Assembly (NCBI RefSeq): GCF_018070465.1
Contig: NZ_JAGPXT010000005.1
Coordinates: 124,001-188,000 of the forward strand
DNA length: 64,000 nucleotides
Source of the DNA: Micromonospora sp. C95
GTDB taxonomy: Bacteria > Actinomycetota > Actinomycetes > Mycobacteriales > Micromonosporaceae
Reading direction: 5' to 3'
Positions 1-8,517 of the stretch are shown here, in pieces. How positions within the stretch are numbered: the first letter of the stretch is position 1; each line of letters begins with the position of its first letter. The position numbers were made by a program, and so were the translations under genes. The notes under the pieces are model-generated. The model had not been told where the DNA came from. It worked only from the letters and a program-made list of their open reading frames with translations, and did no database searches.

Positions 1-122
1 AGGGCCAACGCGAAGCCCAGCTCGGCCACGGCCTCGTCGTAGCGGCCCAACTCGGCGAGGAGCGTGGCGCGTTCGAGATAGCCGTCGGCAGCGGGCGGGT
101 CGGCGGGGACGTCGGCGGACAT
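1..122 (-). CDS. TPR-repeat protein, N-terminal fragment (cut by window edge)
   Basis: An open frame starts at ATG 122 on the minus strand and runs off the left edge, giving about 40 residues. After a short Ala/Pro/Asp-rich start it contains YLERATLLAELGRYDEAVAEL, which fits the tetratricopeptide helix pair (the A/G/Y/A pattern with the terminal GRYDEA). TPR proteins are protein-interaction scaffolds; nothing visible says which partner this one binds. It starts 10 bp downstream of the ispF stop on the same strand and could be the last gene of the carD-ispD-ispF unit. The C-terminal part is missing, so the length and any other domain are unknown. Confidence 0.6.
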   Translation of the reverse strand, partial: MSADVPADPPAADGYLERATLLAELGRYDEAVAELGFALA

Positions 123-132
123 CGCGGCGAGC

Positions 133-615
133 CTAGGCGCTCGGCTGCTCGTACACCAGCGCTACCGCGATCCCGGCGAGCCCCTCGCCGCGCCCGGTGA
201 AGCCCAGGCCGTCGGTGGTGGCGGCGGAGACGGTGACCGGTGCACCGACCGCCTCCGACAGCACCCGCTGGGCCTCGTCCCGACGCGGGCCGATCTTCGG
301 ACGGACCCCCACCACCTGCACGGACACGTTGCCGATGGCGAATCCGGCGGCGCGCACCCGGCGGGCCGTCTCGGTGAGCAGGGCCACCCCGCTGGCCCCG
401 GCCCACTCGGGCTGCCCGACGCCGAAGTTGGCGCCGAGATCGCCCAGGCCGGCGGCGGAGAGCAGCGCGTTGCAGGTGGCGTGGGCGGCCACGTCCGCGT
501 CCGAGTGCCCGGCCAGGCCGTCCTGTTCCGGCCAGTGCAGCCCGGCGACCCAGCAGGGCCGACCGGCCTCGAAGGCGTGTACGTCGGTCCCGATGGCCAC
601 CCGAGGAACGATCAT
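133..615 (-). CDS. ispF: 2-C-methyl-D-erythritol 2,4-cyclodiphosphate synthase
   Basis: IspF converts CDP-methylerythritol 2-phosphate to the 2,4-cyclodiphosphate with release of CMP, the fifth step of the non-mevalonate isoprenoid pathway. The 160-aa product has the usual family length. The metal ligands are visible as GTDVHAF near residue 9 (Asp and His) and GHSDADV near residue 36, and the C-terminal [13 protein letters not shown] matches the conserved CDP/isoprenoid-binding end. The start is ATG 615, 16 bp after the ispD stop, so the two genes are very likely co-transcribed. The pairing with ispD and carD is standard in Actinobacteria. Confidence 0.96.
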   Translation of the reverse strand: MIVPRVAIGTDVHAFEAGRPCWVAGLHWPEQDGLAGHSDADVAAHATCNALLSAAGLGDLGANFGVGQPEWAGASGVALLTETARRVRAAGFAIGNVSVQVVGVRPKIGPRRDEAQRVLSEAVGAPVTVSAATTDGLGFTGRGEGLAGIAVALVYEQPSA

Positions 616-631
616 GAGCCGAGGGTACGCG

Positions 632-1327
632 CTACCGCCCGGTCGCCAGCAGGTGCTCGGCCAACGCCAGGTCGAACGGTCGGGTGACCTTCAAAGCCTG
701 CTCCGAACCCGGTACGCAGTGCACCGGTACGCCCTGTTTCTCCACCAACCCGGCGTCGTCGGTGAGGGCGTCTGCGGCAGCGGCGTGGGCGGCGGTCAGC
801 ACCTCCCGGCGGAACCCCTGCGGGGTCTGCACGACGCGCAACGCGGCCCGGTCGACGGTGCCGAGCACCATCTCGTCCCCGTCGACTTCCTTGATCGTGT
901 CGACGACCGGCAGGACCGGGATCACCGCGTCGTGGCCGGCCCGCACCGCAGCGGCCACTGACTCCACCAGCGCGGGCGGGGCCAGCGCGCGGGCCGCGTC
1001 GTGCACCAGGACGATCGCGGGACCGGCGGGTACCGCAGCGAGCGCGGCGGCCACCGAGGACTGCCGTTCCGCGCCACCGGGCACCACCGTCACCGGGGCG
1101 ACCGGTGCGAGCAGCTCACCCACGGCGGTGACCTCCGCGACCGGGGCGGCCACCACGATGCTGTGTACCGAGGGGGCTTCGGCCAGCCGACGGACCGCGT
1201 GCACCAGCAGTGGCTCACCGGCCAGCAGCCGAAGTGCCTTCGGTCGACCGGGGCCGAGGCGTACGCCGGAACCGGCCGCAGGCACGAGGACCGCGACGTC
1301 ACCGCGCGGATTGAGCTGCGCGGTCAC
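632..1327 (-). CDS. ispD: 2-C-methyl-D-erythritol 4-phosphate cytidylyltransferase
   Basis: IspD joins CTP and methylerythritol 4-phosphate, making the substrate that leads to IspF. The 231-aa protein opens with the nucleotidyltransferase signature [20 protein letters not shown] (about residues 13-32, with the conserved Arg and Lys), followed by GGAERQSSV and VHDAARAL, and DTIKEVD further on. The start is GTG 1327, preceded by GAGGA at about 8 nt. It sits between carD (start of the unit) and ispF with short gaps, consistent with one transcript from the carD promoter. Length and motifs are normal. Confidence 0.96.
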   Translation of the reverse strand: MTAQLNPRGDVAVLVPAAGSGVRLGPGRPKALRLLAGEPLLVHAVRRLAEAPSVHSIVVAAPVAEVTAVGELLAPVAPVTVVPGGAERQSSVAAALAAVPAGPAIVLVHDAARALAPPALVESVAAAVRAGHDAVIPVLPVVDTIKEVDGDEMVLGTVDRAALRVVQTPQGFRREVLTAAHAAAADALTDDAGLVEKQGVPVHCVPGSEQALKVTRPFDLALAEHLLATGR

Positions 1328-1383
1328 GTCGCGGTCCTCGACGGTTTGTTCACTACGAATCGGGTACGACGATGCGGTGCGGA

Positions 1384-1869
1384 CTAGGCCTCCGTCAGCA
1401 CCTTGTCGAGCAACGTCTCCGCCTCGTCCTTGGTGCTCTTCTCGGCCAGCGCGACCTCGCCGACCAGAATGTCGCGGGCCTTGGCGAGCATGCGCTTCTC
1501 ACCCGCGGACAGTCCCCGCTCCCGTTCGCGACGCCACAGGTCACGGACGACCTCGGCCACCTTCAGCGGATTGCCGGAGGCCAGCTTCTCCAGATTCGCC
1601 TTGTAACGCCGCGACCAGTTGGTCGGCTCCTCGGTGTGCGGAGCCCGGAGAACGTCGAAGACCTTGCCGAGGCCCTCTTCGCCAACCACCTCGCGCACAC
1701 CCACGATCTCGGCGTTCTCGGCCGGTACCCGGACCGTCAGGTCACCCTGCGCGACCCTCAGGACGAGGTACTGCTTGGGCTCGCCCTTAATGACCCGAGT
1801 CTCGATTGCCTCGATGAGTGCGGCCCCGTGGTGGGGGTAAACAACGGTCTCGCCGACACTGAAAACCAT
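1384..1869 (-). CDS. carD: CarD family RNA polymerase-binding transcription regulator
   Basis: CarD binds the RNA polymerase beta subunit and stabilises open complexes, notably at rRNA promoters; in mycobacteria it is essential. The 161-aa protein has the N-terminal Tudor-like RNAP-interaction domain ([19 protein letters not shown], about residues 5-24) and the helical DNA-binding domain containing [12 protein letters not shown] and the conserved Trp in [13 protein letters not shown]. The ATG at 1869 follows AAAGGGG at about 10 nt. It is first in a unit with ispD and ispF. It is divergent from a membrane-protein gene across a 363-bp gap. Confidence 0.96.
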   Translation of the reverse strand: MVFSVGETVVYPHHGAALIEAIETRVIKGEPKQYLVLRVAQGDLTVRVPAENAEIVGVREVVGEEGLGKVFDVLRAPHTEEPTNWSRRYKANLEKLASGNPLKVAEVVRDLWRRERERGLSAGEKRMLAKARDILVGEVALAEKSTKDEAETLLDKVLTEA

Positions 1870-1896
1870 AGGTTCGAAACCCCTTTCGCTGTGTCT

Positions 1897-1925
1897 AGGG
1901 TAACACGCTCAGGCACCGATGTCTC
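1897..1925 (-). promoter_or_regulatory. Probable carD promoter in the 363-bp divergent gap
   Basis: Reading the minus strand, GAGACA (1925-1920) and TACCCT (1902-1897) are separated by 17 nt, a fair match to -35 and TAnnnT -10 boxes. The -10 lies about 28 nt before the carD start codon, leaving room for the AAAGGGG ribosome site. The rest of the 1870-2232 gap shows no gene; a plus-strand TTGACA at 1983-1988 has no good -10 partner at 16-19 nt. Confidence 0.5.
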
Positions 1926-2232
1926 ACCACTGTCCTGACCGTTGGCGCAGCTCAGGGGCCCTGTGAGAGGTATTTCTTCGGCTTGACAGACCATCCAGAC
2001 GATGATTCGGACACGTTGCGTAACCTTGGGATGACCCCTGGACACCACCGTGGAGATCCGGGAGAACAAGCGCCGAGGCCGTGCAACACACCCACTGAAG
2101 GTCAAGGGCTACGCACCCATTCCATGGTATCCCGCCGCAACCGGGCGCGGGCAGCGGTAGCGGTACCCGGCCCGGTGCGGGACGCTTGAGGAGTGCCGCG
2201 TCCGCGCACCCATGAGGTTCCAGGGGGTCGTA

Positions 2233-2904
2233 ATGGGCAAGGCTGACGCCGATGGTCCGGGGCTGCCCGACCTGCCGCCGGAGTGGGGCCGGGTGGTCAT
2301 CCCGGACGACCTGTCCGCCCTGGCCGACGAGGCTGAACAGGTCCGTCGCGAGCTGCGGCGGGCGGCTGCGGACCGGCGCCGTCGACGTCCGCCCGCCGGG
2401 CCGGTGCTCGTACTGATCGTCGCCGTCGTGACCACCATCGCCGGCCTGGCCGCCGTCACCTGGCCCCGGGCCGGCCGGACCGGACCGGCCACCGGCACCC
2501 CCGACCCGGCACCGGCGCAGCTGACCGGACGCCAACTACCCGCGCTCGACCTGGTCGACGGCGGACAGTCACCGGTGCCGCTACGCGGGCTGCTGCCGGT
2601 CGTGGTGCTGCTGGTGGACGGTTGTGCCTGCCCGGAGCAGGTGGCCGCAGCGGCTACCGCGGTGCCGCCGGGGGTGAGCGTGGTCACCGTGGCGGGCGCC
2701 CGGCCACGGGCAGCACCGCCGGGGACATCGGTGCGGTCACTCGCCGATCCGGCCGGCGGCCTACGCGCCTTCCTGCACCTGCCGGCCGGTCAGCTCGGCG
2801 TGACGGCCGTGCTCGCCGACCGTTCCGGCCGGATCACTCTGGTGGTGCCCGAGGTCACCTCGGTCGCCGACCATTCCGCCGAACTGTCCCGACTGGCCGA
2901 TTGA
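2233..2904 (+). CDS. Single-pass membrane protein with thioredoxin-like outer domain
   Basis: The 223-aa product has an acidic N terminus (about 30 aa), a basic stretch (RRELRRAAADRRRRR) and then one hydrophobic segment VLVLIVAVVTTIAGLAAV (about residues 57-75), so the rest probably lies outside. That domain begins LTGRQLPALDLVDG, continues with a hydrophobic beta strand and a GCACPEQ motif, and ends in a redoxin-like pattern (VTAVLADRSGRITLVV). This resembles TlpA/thiol-disulfide proteins with the CxxC replaced by CxCP, so redox activity is uncertain. ATG 2233 is preferred over 2212 because it follows AGGGGG at the right distance. It converges with the next gene. Confidence 0.6.
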   Translation: MGKADADGPGLPDLPPEWGRVVIPDDLSALADEAEQVRRELRRAAADRRRRRPPAGPVLVLIVAVVTTIAGLAAVTWPRAGRTGPATGTPDPAPAQLTGRQLPALDLVDGGQSPVPLRGLLPVVVLLVDGCACPEQVAAAATAVPPGVSVVTVAGARPRAAPPGTSVRSLADPAGGLRAFLHLPAGQLGVTAVLADRSGRITLVVPEVTSVADHSAELSRLAD

Positions 2905-2939
2905 TCCCCGTGCCGTGGGCAGACCCGTGGGGGAACCAT

Positions 2940-3539
2940 TCAGGTCAGGGCGACCAGCCGGGCCTCGATCTGGACCGGCTGCGACCCGGCCGGCGAGAAC
3001 GACAACCGGGCCGCTGCGCCGGTGCCGGTGAGTTCCATCAGGACCTGCCCACCGTCGCAGCCCACCGTCATCGGGGCTGCTGACCGGGCTCCGCTGACGG
3101 CCACCAGCAGCTCACCCGGGCCGGTGCAGCGCAGCCACAACAGGTGCCGCTCATCGCGCTCCAACCGGGTCTGCCGAACCACCGCGCCGCCGGAACTGAG
3201 CCGCGCCGACTCGGCCCAGACCAGGTCGTTCGCACCCCGCCAGCCGTCCGCGACGGCGGAACTCGGGACGGTGCCGTCCACCGGGCCGCCGTCCGCCCCG
3301 ACCACCGTTCCGGTACGTGGGTCGATCACGATGGTGGAGGCCGGCTCGGGCACCACGGCGACGGTGGCCGGGTTCTCCCGCCAGTAGGTGGCGGACGATG
3401 ACCCGCCCGGCGCGACACCCAGGCCGGTCTGCGCCTGCGGCGCCTGCACCTGCCACCACCAGCCGCCGAGAGTCAGCACCGCCACCCCGACGGCGGCCAG
3501 CAGTGCCCCGCGCAGCCGATGGATGGCATCGACGTCCAT
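2940..3539 (-). CDS. Membrane-anchored hypothetical protein
   Basis: This 199-aa protein has a single N-terminal hydrophobic segment (about residues 12-28, GALLAAVGVAVLTLGGW) after a short basic head, which predicts a type II anchor. The external part contains VVPEPASTIVIDPRTGTVVGADGG, a predicted beta-rich body and two Cys (about residues 137 and 160) that could form a disulfide. I do not recognise the family. It converges with the preceding gene across 35 bp and lies just downstream of the type III polyketide synthase on the same strand (27-bp gap), so it could be read through from that cluster, although nothing ties it to the pathway. Confidence 0.6.
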   Translation of the reverse strand: MDVDAIHRLRGALLAAVGVAVLTLGGWWWQVQAPQAQTGLGVAPGGSSSATYWRENPATVAVVPEPASTIVIDPRTGTVVGADGGPVDGTVPSSAVADGWRGANDLVWAESARLSSGGAVVRQTRLERDERHLLWLRCTGPGELLVAVSGARSAAPMTVGCDGGQVLMELTGTGAAARLSFSPAGSQPVQIEARLVALT

Positions 3540-3566
3540 ACCTTGAAGAGTAACTCTGGGGACCGG

Positions 3567-4616
3567 TCAGGCGTGGCGTTCCAGCAGGGCGGCGTAGAGG
3601 GTCAGGCCAGGCCCGAAGGCCAGCATCACCACCTTGCGCGGTGCCGGTGCCGACCGGAACAGACGGTCGAGGATCAACAGCACCGTCGGCGAGGAACAGT
3701 TGCCGTGCTCGTCGAGCGTCTCCCGGGAAGCCGCCAACGCCGCCGGTGTCAGCCCCAGCTCACGCTCCACCACGTTGAGGATGCGCGGGCCGCCCGGGTG
3801 CACGGCCCAACCGTCCACGTCCGACCGGTGGGTGCCGTGCCGGGCCAGCACCTCGTCGACCAGCCCCCGGACGTGCGCCGACAGCACTTGCGGCACCTTC
3901 GGCGACAACCCCATCCGGAAACCGGTGTCGGTCACGTCCCAGGTCATGTGGTCGGCGGTGGAGGTGTCGGTCACCGAGGCGACCTCGCGTACCGCGTACC
4001 CCCGCCCGCCGGGCACGACCACCGCGGCGACCGCGGCGTCGGAGAAGAGCGCGTGGGAGACGATCTGCTGGGTGTCCATCCGGGCCGAGGAGGGCTGCAG
4101 GTGCAGGCTGGTCAACTCGGCGCAGAGCAGCAGCGCCGGACGGCCCCGGGCGGTGACGAAGTCGCCCACCGCGCCCAGTCCCGGCAGCGCCGCGTAGCAG
4201 CCCATGTGACCGACGAACATCCGCTGGGTCGTCGCGGCCATGCCCAGATCCCGGGCGAGCAGGATGTCCAGACCGGGAGTGGCGTACCCGGTGCACGAGC
4301 ACACGACGAAGAGGCCGACGTCACGGGCGTCCAGCCCGGCGACGGTAAGCGCCCGGCCGACCGCCTCCTTGCCCAGCGGCAACGCCTCGACCTGGTAACG
4401 GCGCATCCGTCGCTCGGTCGGCCAGTCGGAGACGTCCTCGAGCAACGGATTGACCGCCGCCTGCCGCCGGGTCACCCCGGAATGCGCGAAGATCCGCTCG
4501 GCCAGGGCCCGGGTCGAGCCGGAAAAGTGCTGGGAGAAGAACTTCTCCCACAACTCCTGCTGGTCGGCCGAGGGCGGGTGGGCCGTGCCCAGGCCCGCGA
4601 TAACCGGTACGGACAC
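3567..4616 (-). CDS. Type III polyketide synthase (alkylresorcinol synthase-like)
   Basis: The chalcone/stilbene-synthase-fold enzyme extends an acyl-CoA starter with malonyl-CoA and cyclises the chain. Counting from GTG 4616 (349 aa), the catalytic triad is Cys140 in GHMGCYAALPG, His273 in WAVHPGG and Asn306 in DEHGNCSS; FGPGLT forms the conserved C-terminal loop. GTG 4616 is chosen because AGGAAGG lies just upstream; an in-frame TTG at 4637 is less likely. The gene is followed upstream by a flavoprotein and a methyltransferase on the same strand and a divergent UbiA gene. From memory, this set matches the agqABCD cluster of Actinoplanes missouriensis, which makes alkyl-O-dihydrogeranyl-methoxyhydroquinones, with this gene as the agqA counterpart. 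Confidence 0.93.
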   Translation of the reverse strand: MSVPVIAGLGTAHPPSADQQELWEKFFSQHFSGSTRALAERIFAHSGVTRRQAAVNPLLEDVSDWPTERRMRRYQVEALPLGKEAVGRALTVAGLDARDVGLFVVCSCTGYATPGLDILLARDLGMAATTQRMFVGHMGCYAALPGLGAVGDFVTARGRPALLLCAELTSLHLQPSSARMDTQQIVSHALFSDAAVAAVVVPGGRGYAVREVASVTDTSTADHMTWDVTDTGFRMGLSPKVPQVLSAHVRGLVDEVLARHGTHRSDVDGWAVHPGGPRILNVVERELGLTPAALAASRETLDEHGNCSSPTVLLILDRLFRSAPAPRKVVMLAFGPGLTLYAALLERHA

Positions 4617-4707
4617 GGTCCCACCTTCCTCTCGCAAGCTGACTTCTCACCCTCACCGGTCCCGCCCTCGTTCGCGACGACGGGGCCCGCGAGTTCACTC
4701 CTCACGC

Positions 4708-5880
4708 TCACCAACGAGGACTCGATCCGTCCCGGTCCGGGTCACCGCCGAGCACGGCGATGCCGAGCCAGTCGGCACAGACGTCCGAGGTCGCCGGATG
4801 CAGCGACCCGCAGCGGGCATCGCGGTACAGGCGTTCCAGCGGGTGGCCCCGTCGGGTGGCGGAGGTGCCGGCCGCCTCCAGCATGGACGCGGCCACCTCC
4901 GCCGCGGTGGTGCCGGCCAGCAGCTTGGCCCGCCACACCCACCGGTTGGTCTCCTCGTCACCCGGTGCCTCGTCCACCCGCCGGGCCGCCTCGGCGACCA
5001 CCAGCTCCGCCGCAGCCACAGCGGCGTCGGCACGACCGAGTCGGGCGCGTACCGCCGGCAGCCCGGCGAGGTTGCGGCTGTTGAGGTGTTCCGCCGCCGC
5101 GTCGATCGCCGCCCGGGCCACTCCCACGTACACGGCCGCATAGCTGGCCACCAGCCAGTGCGGCATGAGCTGGGCCACCACCAGGGCCAGCCCCTCCACC
5201 CCGCCGAGCAGCCGGTCGGCCCCGACGGTCACGTCGAGGTGCAGGTCGTGCGAGGCGGTGGCGCGCATGCCGAGGGCGTCCCAGGTCGGCTCGACGGTGA
5301 GCCCTTCCCCGGCCGGGACCAGGAACTGCGAGACCACCGACGGGTCGGCGGCACTACGGGCCGCCACCAGGTAGCCGTCGGCGTGGCCGGCACCGGAGCA
5401 GAAGGTCTTGCTGCCCTTGATCCGCCAGCCACCGTCGACCGGCTCGTAGACCGTGGCCAGCTGGGACAGCCGGGCGCCCGCGCCCCGTTCGCTCATCGCG
5501 ACCGCGTACCACGCCCCGTCGGCCGCCGCGCGCAACAGCCGGTCGCGGGCGGCCAGCGCCTCCGCCGGTACGCCGAGCGCCTCGGCCAGTTCCTCGGTTA
5601 CCGCCCCGAGCGCGCCGGTCACCGAGGCGTGCATGTTGAACACCAGAGCGGTGGCACCGTTGCCGCGGGCCAGCTCGGTGGCGACCGCCGCGTACCCCGC
5701 GAAGGTGGCACCGGAGCCCCCCAGTTCGGCCGGGACCATCAGCCCGAACAGCCCCGCCTCGCGCAGGTCGGCGAAGTCGTCCACCGGAAACGAGCCGTCC
5801 CGGTCATGCGTGGCGGCCCGCGCCGCCAGCCGGGGCGCCAGCCGCCGGGCCGTCGCCGGCGCTCCACTGCGCTCGGTCAT
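4708..5880 (-). CDS. Acyl-CoA dehydrogenase-fold flavoprotein, probable aromatic hydroxylase of the PKS cluster
   Basis: The 390-aa protein has the acyl-CoA dehydrogenase layout: helical N domain (FGLMVPAELGGSGATF, about residue 36), beta domain with AMSERGAGARLSQL and KTFCSGAGHADGYLVAAR, and a helical C domain. In place of the catalytic Glu region of true dehydrogenases it has the pattern of the flavin monooxygenase branch, so in this context I infer hydroxylation of the resorcinol ring to a hydroquinone. ATG 5880 has GAGGGGG 8 nt upstream; ATG 5904 and 5910 are possible, the latter behind AGGTGA. It lies between the PKS and methyltransferase genes, 47 bp after the latter. Confidence 0.8.
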   Translation of the reverse strand: MTERSGAPATARRLAPRLAARAATHDRDGSFPVDDFADLREAGLFGLMVPAELGGSGATFAGYAAVATELARGNGATALVFNMHASVTGALGAVTEELAEALGVPAEALAARDRLLRAAADGAWYAVAMSERGAGARLSQLATVYEPVDGGWRIKGSKTFCSGAGHADGYLVAARSAADPSVVSQFLVPAGEGLTVEPTWDALGMRATASHDLHLDVTVGADRLLGGVEGLALVVAQLMPHWLVASYAAVYVGVARAAIDAAAEHLNSRNLAGLPAVRARLGRADAAVAAAELVVAEAARRVDEAPGDEETNRWVWRAKLLAGTTAAEVAASMLEAAGTSATRRGHPLERLYRDARCGSLHPATSDVCADWLGIAVLGGDPDRDGSSPRW

Positions 5881-5927
5881 GGATGGAACCCCCTCTTCGG
5901 ACATTGCCATACCCTCACCTGGATCAG

Positions 5928-6665
5928 CTATCCGTCGCGCACCCCGTGACCCTGGTAGAGCACCGCCCTCGACCCGGTCGGCACGATGCGCGGTGCCTGA
6001 CTGGTCGGCGTCGCCGCGCCCGTCACCTGCCGCAGTATCCACCGCAGCAGCCCCGGCACCCCGGGCCGGACACCACGGACCCGCAGGTCGACGCCGTGCC
6101 GGGCGCACTCGGCGACCAACTCGCGATCGTCGACGAACAACCGAGGGTCGTGGATGCCGCGCGGCACGGTGGGCAGGCGCTCGGCGACGCGAACGGCGAC
6201 CAGCCGAGCCAGCGCGGTGTCGTTGAGGGTGTCCAGCACCAGCAGGCCACCGGGGCGGAGCAGGCGACATGCCTCGGCCACCGCCGCACGCCAGTCCGGA
6301 ACGTGCTCCAGCAGCTCCCCGGCGGCGACCACGTCGGCGCAGCCGGTCACGAGCGGTATCGCCGTGGCGTCGCCGTTGACCACCGTGACGCCGTGTGCCG
6401 CCGCCTGGGTGAGCGCCGACCGGGTCAGGTCCACCCCCACGTGTCGGTAACCCTTGCCAGCCAGGTGTGGGGCGAGCAGCCCGGCTCCGCAGCCGAGGTC
6501 GACCAGGAGCGCGCCGGGACGCGCCGCCGGAGGCACCAGCGCGGCCCGTGCCCGGGCCAGCCAGTGCAGCATGGCGAACACGCCGTCCGGCCGCCACCAT
6601 TCGTCCGCCAGGTCGTCGTACTGGCGCGGATCGTTGCGGGGCAGCACGAGGCCGGCGTCACGCAT
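5928..6665 (-). CDS. UbiG-type SAM-dependent O-methyltransferase of the PKS cluster
   Basis: This 245-aa class I methyltransferase shows motif I as LLVDLGCGAGLLAPHLA (about residues 49-65), motif II as VGVDLTRSAL, and the downstream ADVVAAGELLEHVPDW and LRPGGLLVLDTLN typical of UbiG/Coq3 enzymes that methylate polyprenylated catechols. With the polyketide synthase and the flavoprotein it probably O-methylates the alkylated phenol or hydroquinone. ATG 6665 is the only convincing start; no clear ribosome site precedes it. It is transcribed away from the UbiA gene, with only 46 bp between the start codons, so both promoters must share that gap. Confidence 0.88.
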   Translation of the reverse strand: MRDAGLVLPRNDPRQYDDLADEWWRPDGVFAMLHWLARARAALVPPAARPGALLVDLGCGAGLLAPHLAGKGYRHVGVDLTRSALTQAAAHGVTVVNGDATAIPLVTGCADVVAAGELLEHVPDWRAAVAEACRLLRPGGLLVLDTLNDTALARLVAVRVAERLPTVPRGIHDPRLFVDDRELVAECARHGVDLRVRGVRPGVPGLLRWILRQVTGAATPTSQAPRIVPTGSRAVLYQGHGVRDG

Positions 6666-6711
6666 GGCAACGAGCGTGGCACGACTCCCCGGTAACGACC
6701 AGACTTCCGTT

Positions 6712-7551
6712 ATGTCGTCGACGGTGTTAGGGCTGGTCAGAGCGAGCCATCCGGAGCCAACCGCGGCGGTCACCACAGTGGCCGGTCTGCTCGCCGTCGG
6801 TGTCGGGCATCCACCCACCGGCGTCGTCGCGGTGGTGCTCACCGTGGCGGCCAGCCAGTTCGCCGTCGGATGGACCAACGACCTGCTCGACGCGGACCGC
6901 GACACCACGGTCGGGCGTACCGACAAGCCGGTGGCCTCCGGCGCGCTCGGCCGGCGTACCGTCGCGGTCGCCGCCGCCGTGGCGGCCACCACGACCGTGG
7001 CGGTGGCCCTGACCACGAACCCGACGGCGGCGCTGTGCGCCACCGTCGCCCTGGTCTCGGCGCTGCTCTACGACTGGCCGCTGAAGTCCACCCCGATCTC
7101 GGTGCTGCCGTACGCGATCTCCTTCGGCGCGCTGCCCGCCTTCGTGGTGCTGGCACTGCCCGGCGCTCCACCGCCCCCGGCCTGGTTGGTCGTTGCGGCG
7201 GCCCTGCTCGGCGCGGGTGCCCACTTCGCGAACGTGCTGCCCGATCTCGCCGACGACGCCCGGACCGGGGTGCGTGGGCTGCCGCACCGGCTCGGCCCGA
7301 CGCACAGCCGCGCGGCCGCCGTCGGGCTGCTGATCGCGGCGACCGTCACGCTTGTGCTCGGGCCGCCCGGACCGCCCACCGCCGTGGGTCTCGCGGCGGT
7401 GGTCGCCGCCGTCGTGATCTTCGTCGTGGCCTGGTACGCGGGCCGGGTCGGGCCGGGCACCGGAGCCCGACCGGTGGCCGCCTTCCGGGCGGTACTGCTG
7501 GTCGCCCTCATCGACGTCGTCCTGCTGGTCATGAACGGTCGGCTGGTCTGA
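6712..7551 (+). CDS. UbiA-family prenyltransferase of the PKS cluster
   Basis: UbiA enzymes are integral membrane proteins that move a prenyl chain from its diphosphate to an aromatic acceptor. The 279-aa product carries the first Asp-rich motif NDLLDADRD (about residues 59-67) and a second, LPDLADDARTG (about 178-188), with seven to nine hydrophobic segments. ATG 6712 lacks a Shine-Dalgarno site; CAGACT ends six bases before it, so the mRNA may be leaderless. It is divergent from the cluster methyltransferase. In the agq-type pathway the counterpart adds a geranyl-type group to the hydroquinone oxygen. Confidence 0.88.
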   Translation: MSSTVLGLVRASHPEPTAAVTTVAGLLAVGVGHPPTGVVAVVLTVAASQFAVGWTNDLLDADRDTTVGRTDKPVASGALGRRTVAVAAAVAATTTVAVALTTNPTAALCATVALVSALLYDWPLKSTPISVLPYAISFGALPAFVVLALPGAPPPPAWLVVAAALLGAGAHFANVLPDLADDARTGVRGLPHRLGPTHSRAAAVGLLIAATVTLVLGPPGPPTAVGLAAVVAAVVIFVVAWYAGRVGPGTGARPVAAFRAVLLVALIDVVLLVMNGRLV

Positions 7552-7689
7552 GTCGCCGCCCGGCCGGTTGACCGCACCGGGTCGGCGTGCGGGCCACGAT
7601 CAGCTCCAACTACCCTGGAGCCGGTCTGCGCGGGCATGGCCAGCGGTTCCGGCAGGCAAGCCGGTGTGATCGTGACGAGGAGGACCGAC

Positions 7690-8409
7690 GTGAGGCGCTC
7701 GATCAGGGGTTCCCGGCGGGCTGCCGTGCTGCTGCCCGGGATCGCGGCGGCAGCCGGGCTGCTGCTGTCCGGATGCGGCGCCGGCCAGATCTCCGAGACG
7801 GCCAACAAGGTGCCCTCGATCCAGGGCGTCAATCTCCAGGCAGGTGACGGGCGGTACGCCGTACGCGCGGCCGCGTTGGCCTACCCCGGTGTCGAAGGCT
7901 ATCAGGCCGGCGACAACGCCCTGCTCAACGTCGTCCTCTACAACGACTCGCCGGATCCGGTCACGGTGACGGTCAGCTCGCCGGACGCCCGAGAGGTGGT
8001 GCTCAGCACGGTCGCCGCCGCGACCAGCCCGTCGCCCACCGGCTCGCCGTCGCCGACCACCTCCCCCGCACCGGAGCAGTCTCCCGAGGGATCCCCCGCG
8101 CCGGACGACTCCGCCTCGCCGGGCAACTCCCCCTCGCCGAGCCCGACCGGGTCACCCACGTCCGGTCCGGCCCGGATCGAGATCCCTCCGCTGAGCTACG
8201 TGCAGCTGAACACCGAGGGTGAGCAGGTGCTTCAGCTGCTCGGGCTGAACGAGAACCTGCTCGCCGGCCAGAGCGTCACGCTGACCTTCGACTTCGGCGG
8301 GGAGACGGTCACCAGCCCCGCGCCGATCGCCGTGCCGCTCACGCCGCTGCCGCAGCCGTCGCCGGTAATCGAGCGGCACACCGAATACGAGGGCGAAGGC
8401 GGCCACTGA
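7690..8409 (+). CDS. Secreted lipoprotein with Pro/Ser linker
   Basis: Starting at GTG 7690, which has GAGGAGG six bases upstream, the 239-aa protein has a basic head, a hydrophobic signal core and the lipobox LLLSGC (Cys about residue 29), so it should be diacylated and held on the outer face of the membrane. Residues about 109-160 are a low-complexity linker of Ser, Pro, Gly and Thr (repeats such as SPSPT). The flanking parts look like two halves of one beta-sandwich (NVVLYNDSPDPVTVTVSSP, then SVTLTFDFGGETVTSP). I do not recognise a named family. It precedes radA on the same strand by about 108 bp. Confidence 0.7.
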   Translation: MRRSIRGSRRAAVLLPGIAAAAGLLLSGCGAGQISETANKVPSIQGVNLQAGDGRYAVRAAALAYPGVEGYQAGDNALLNVVLYNDSPDPVTVTVSSPDAREVVLSTVAAATSPSPTGSPSPTTSPAPEQSPEGSPAPDDSASPGNSPSPSPTGSPTSGPARIEIPPLSYVQLNTEGEQVLQLLGLNENLLAGQSVTLTFDFGGETVTSPAPIAVPLTPLPQPSPVIERHTEYEGEGGH

Positions 8410-8517
8410 GCGACGCGGGCCGGCCGCGCCGGTCCAGGTACGTCCCGACGGCATCGTCGGCGTGGTGCGGCCATGCCGGGGGTGCCGTCGTCGTACCCGG
8501 GGGTTAGCGTCGCTCGG

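Noticed and set aside
5881..6600. Frame extension of the acyl-CoA-dehydrogenase-like gene upstream over the methyltransferase
   Set aside because: Out-of-frame shadow of the methyltransferase gene; good start codons exist at 5880-5910.
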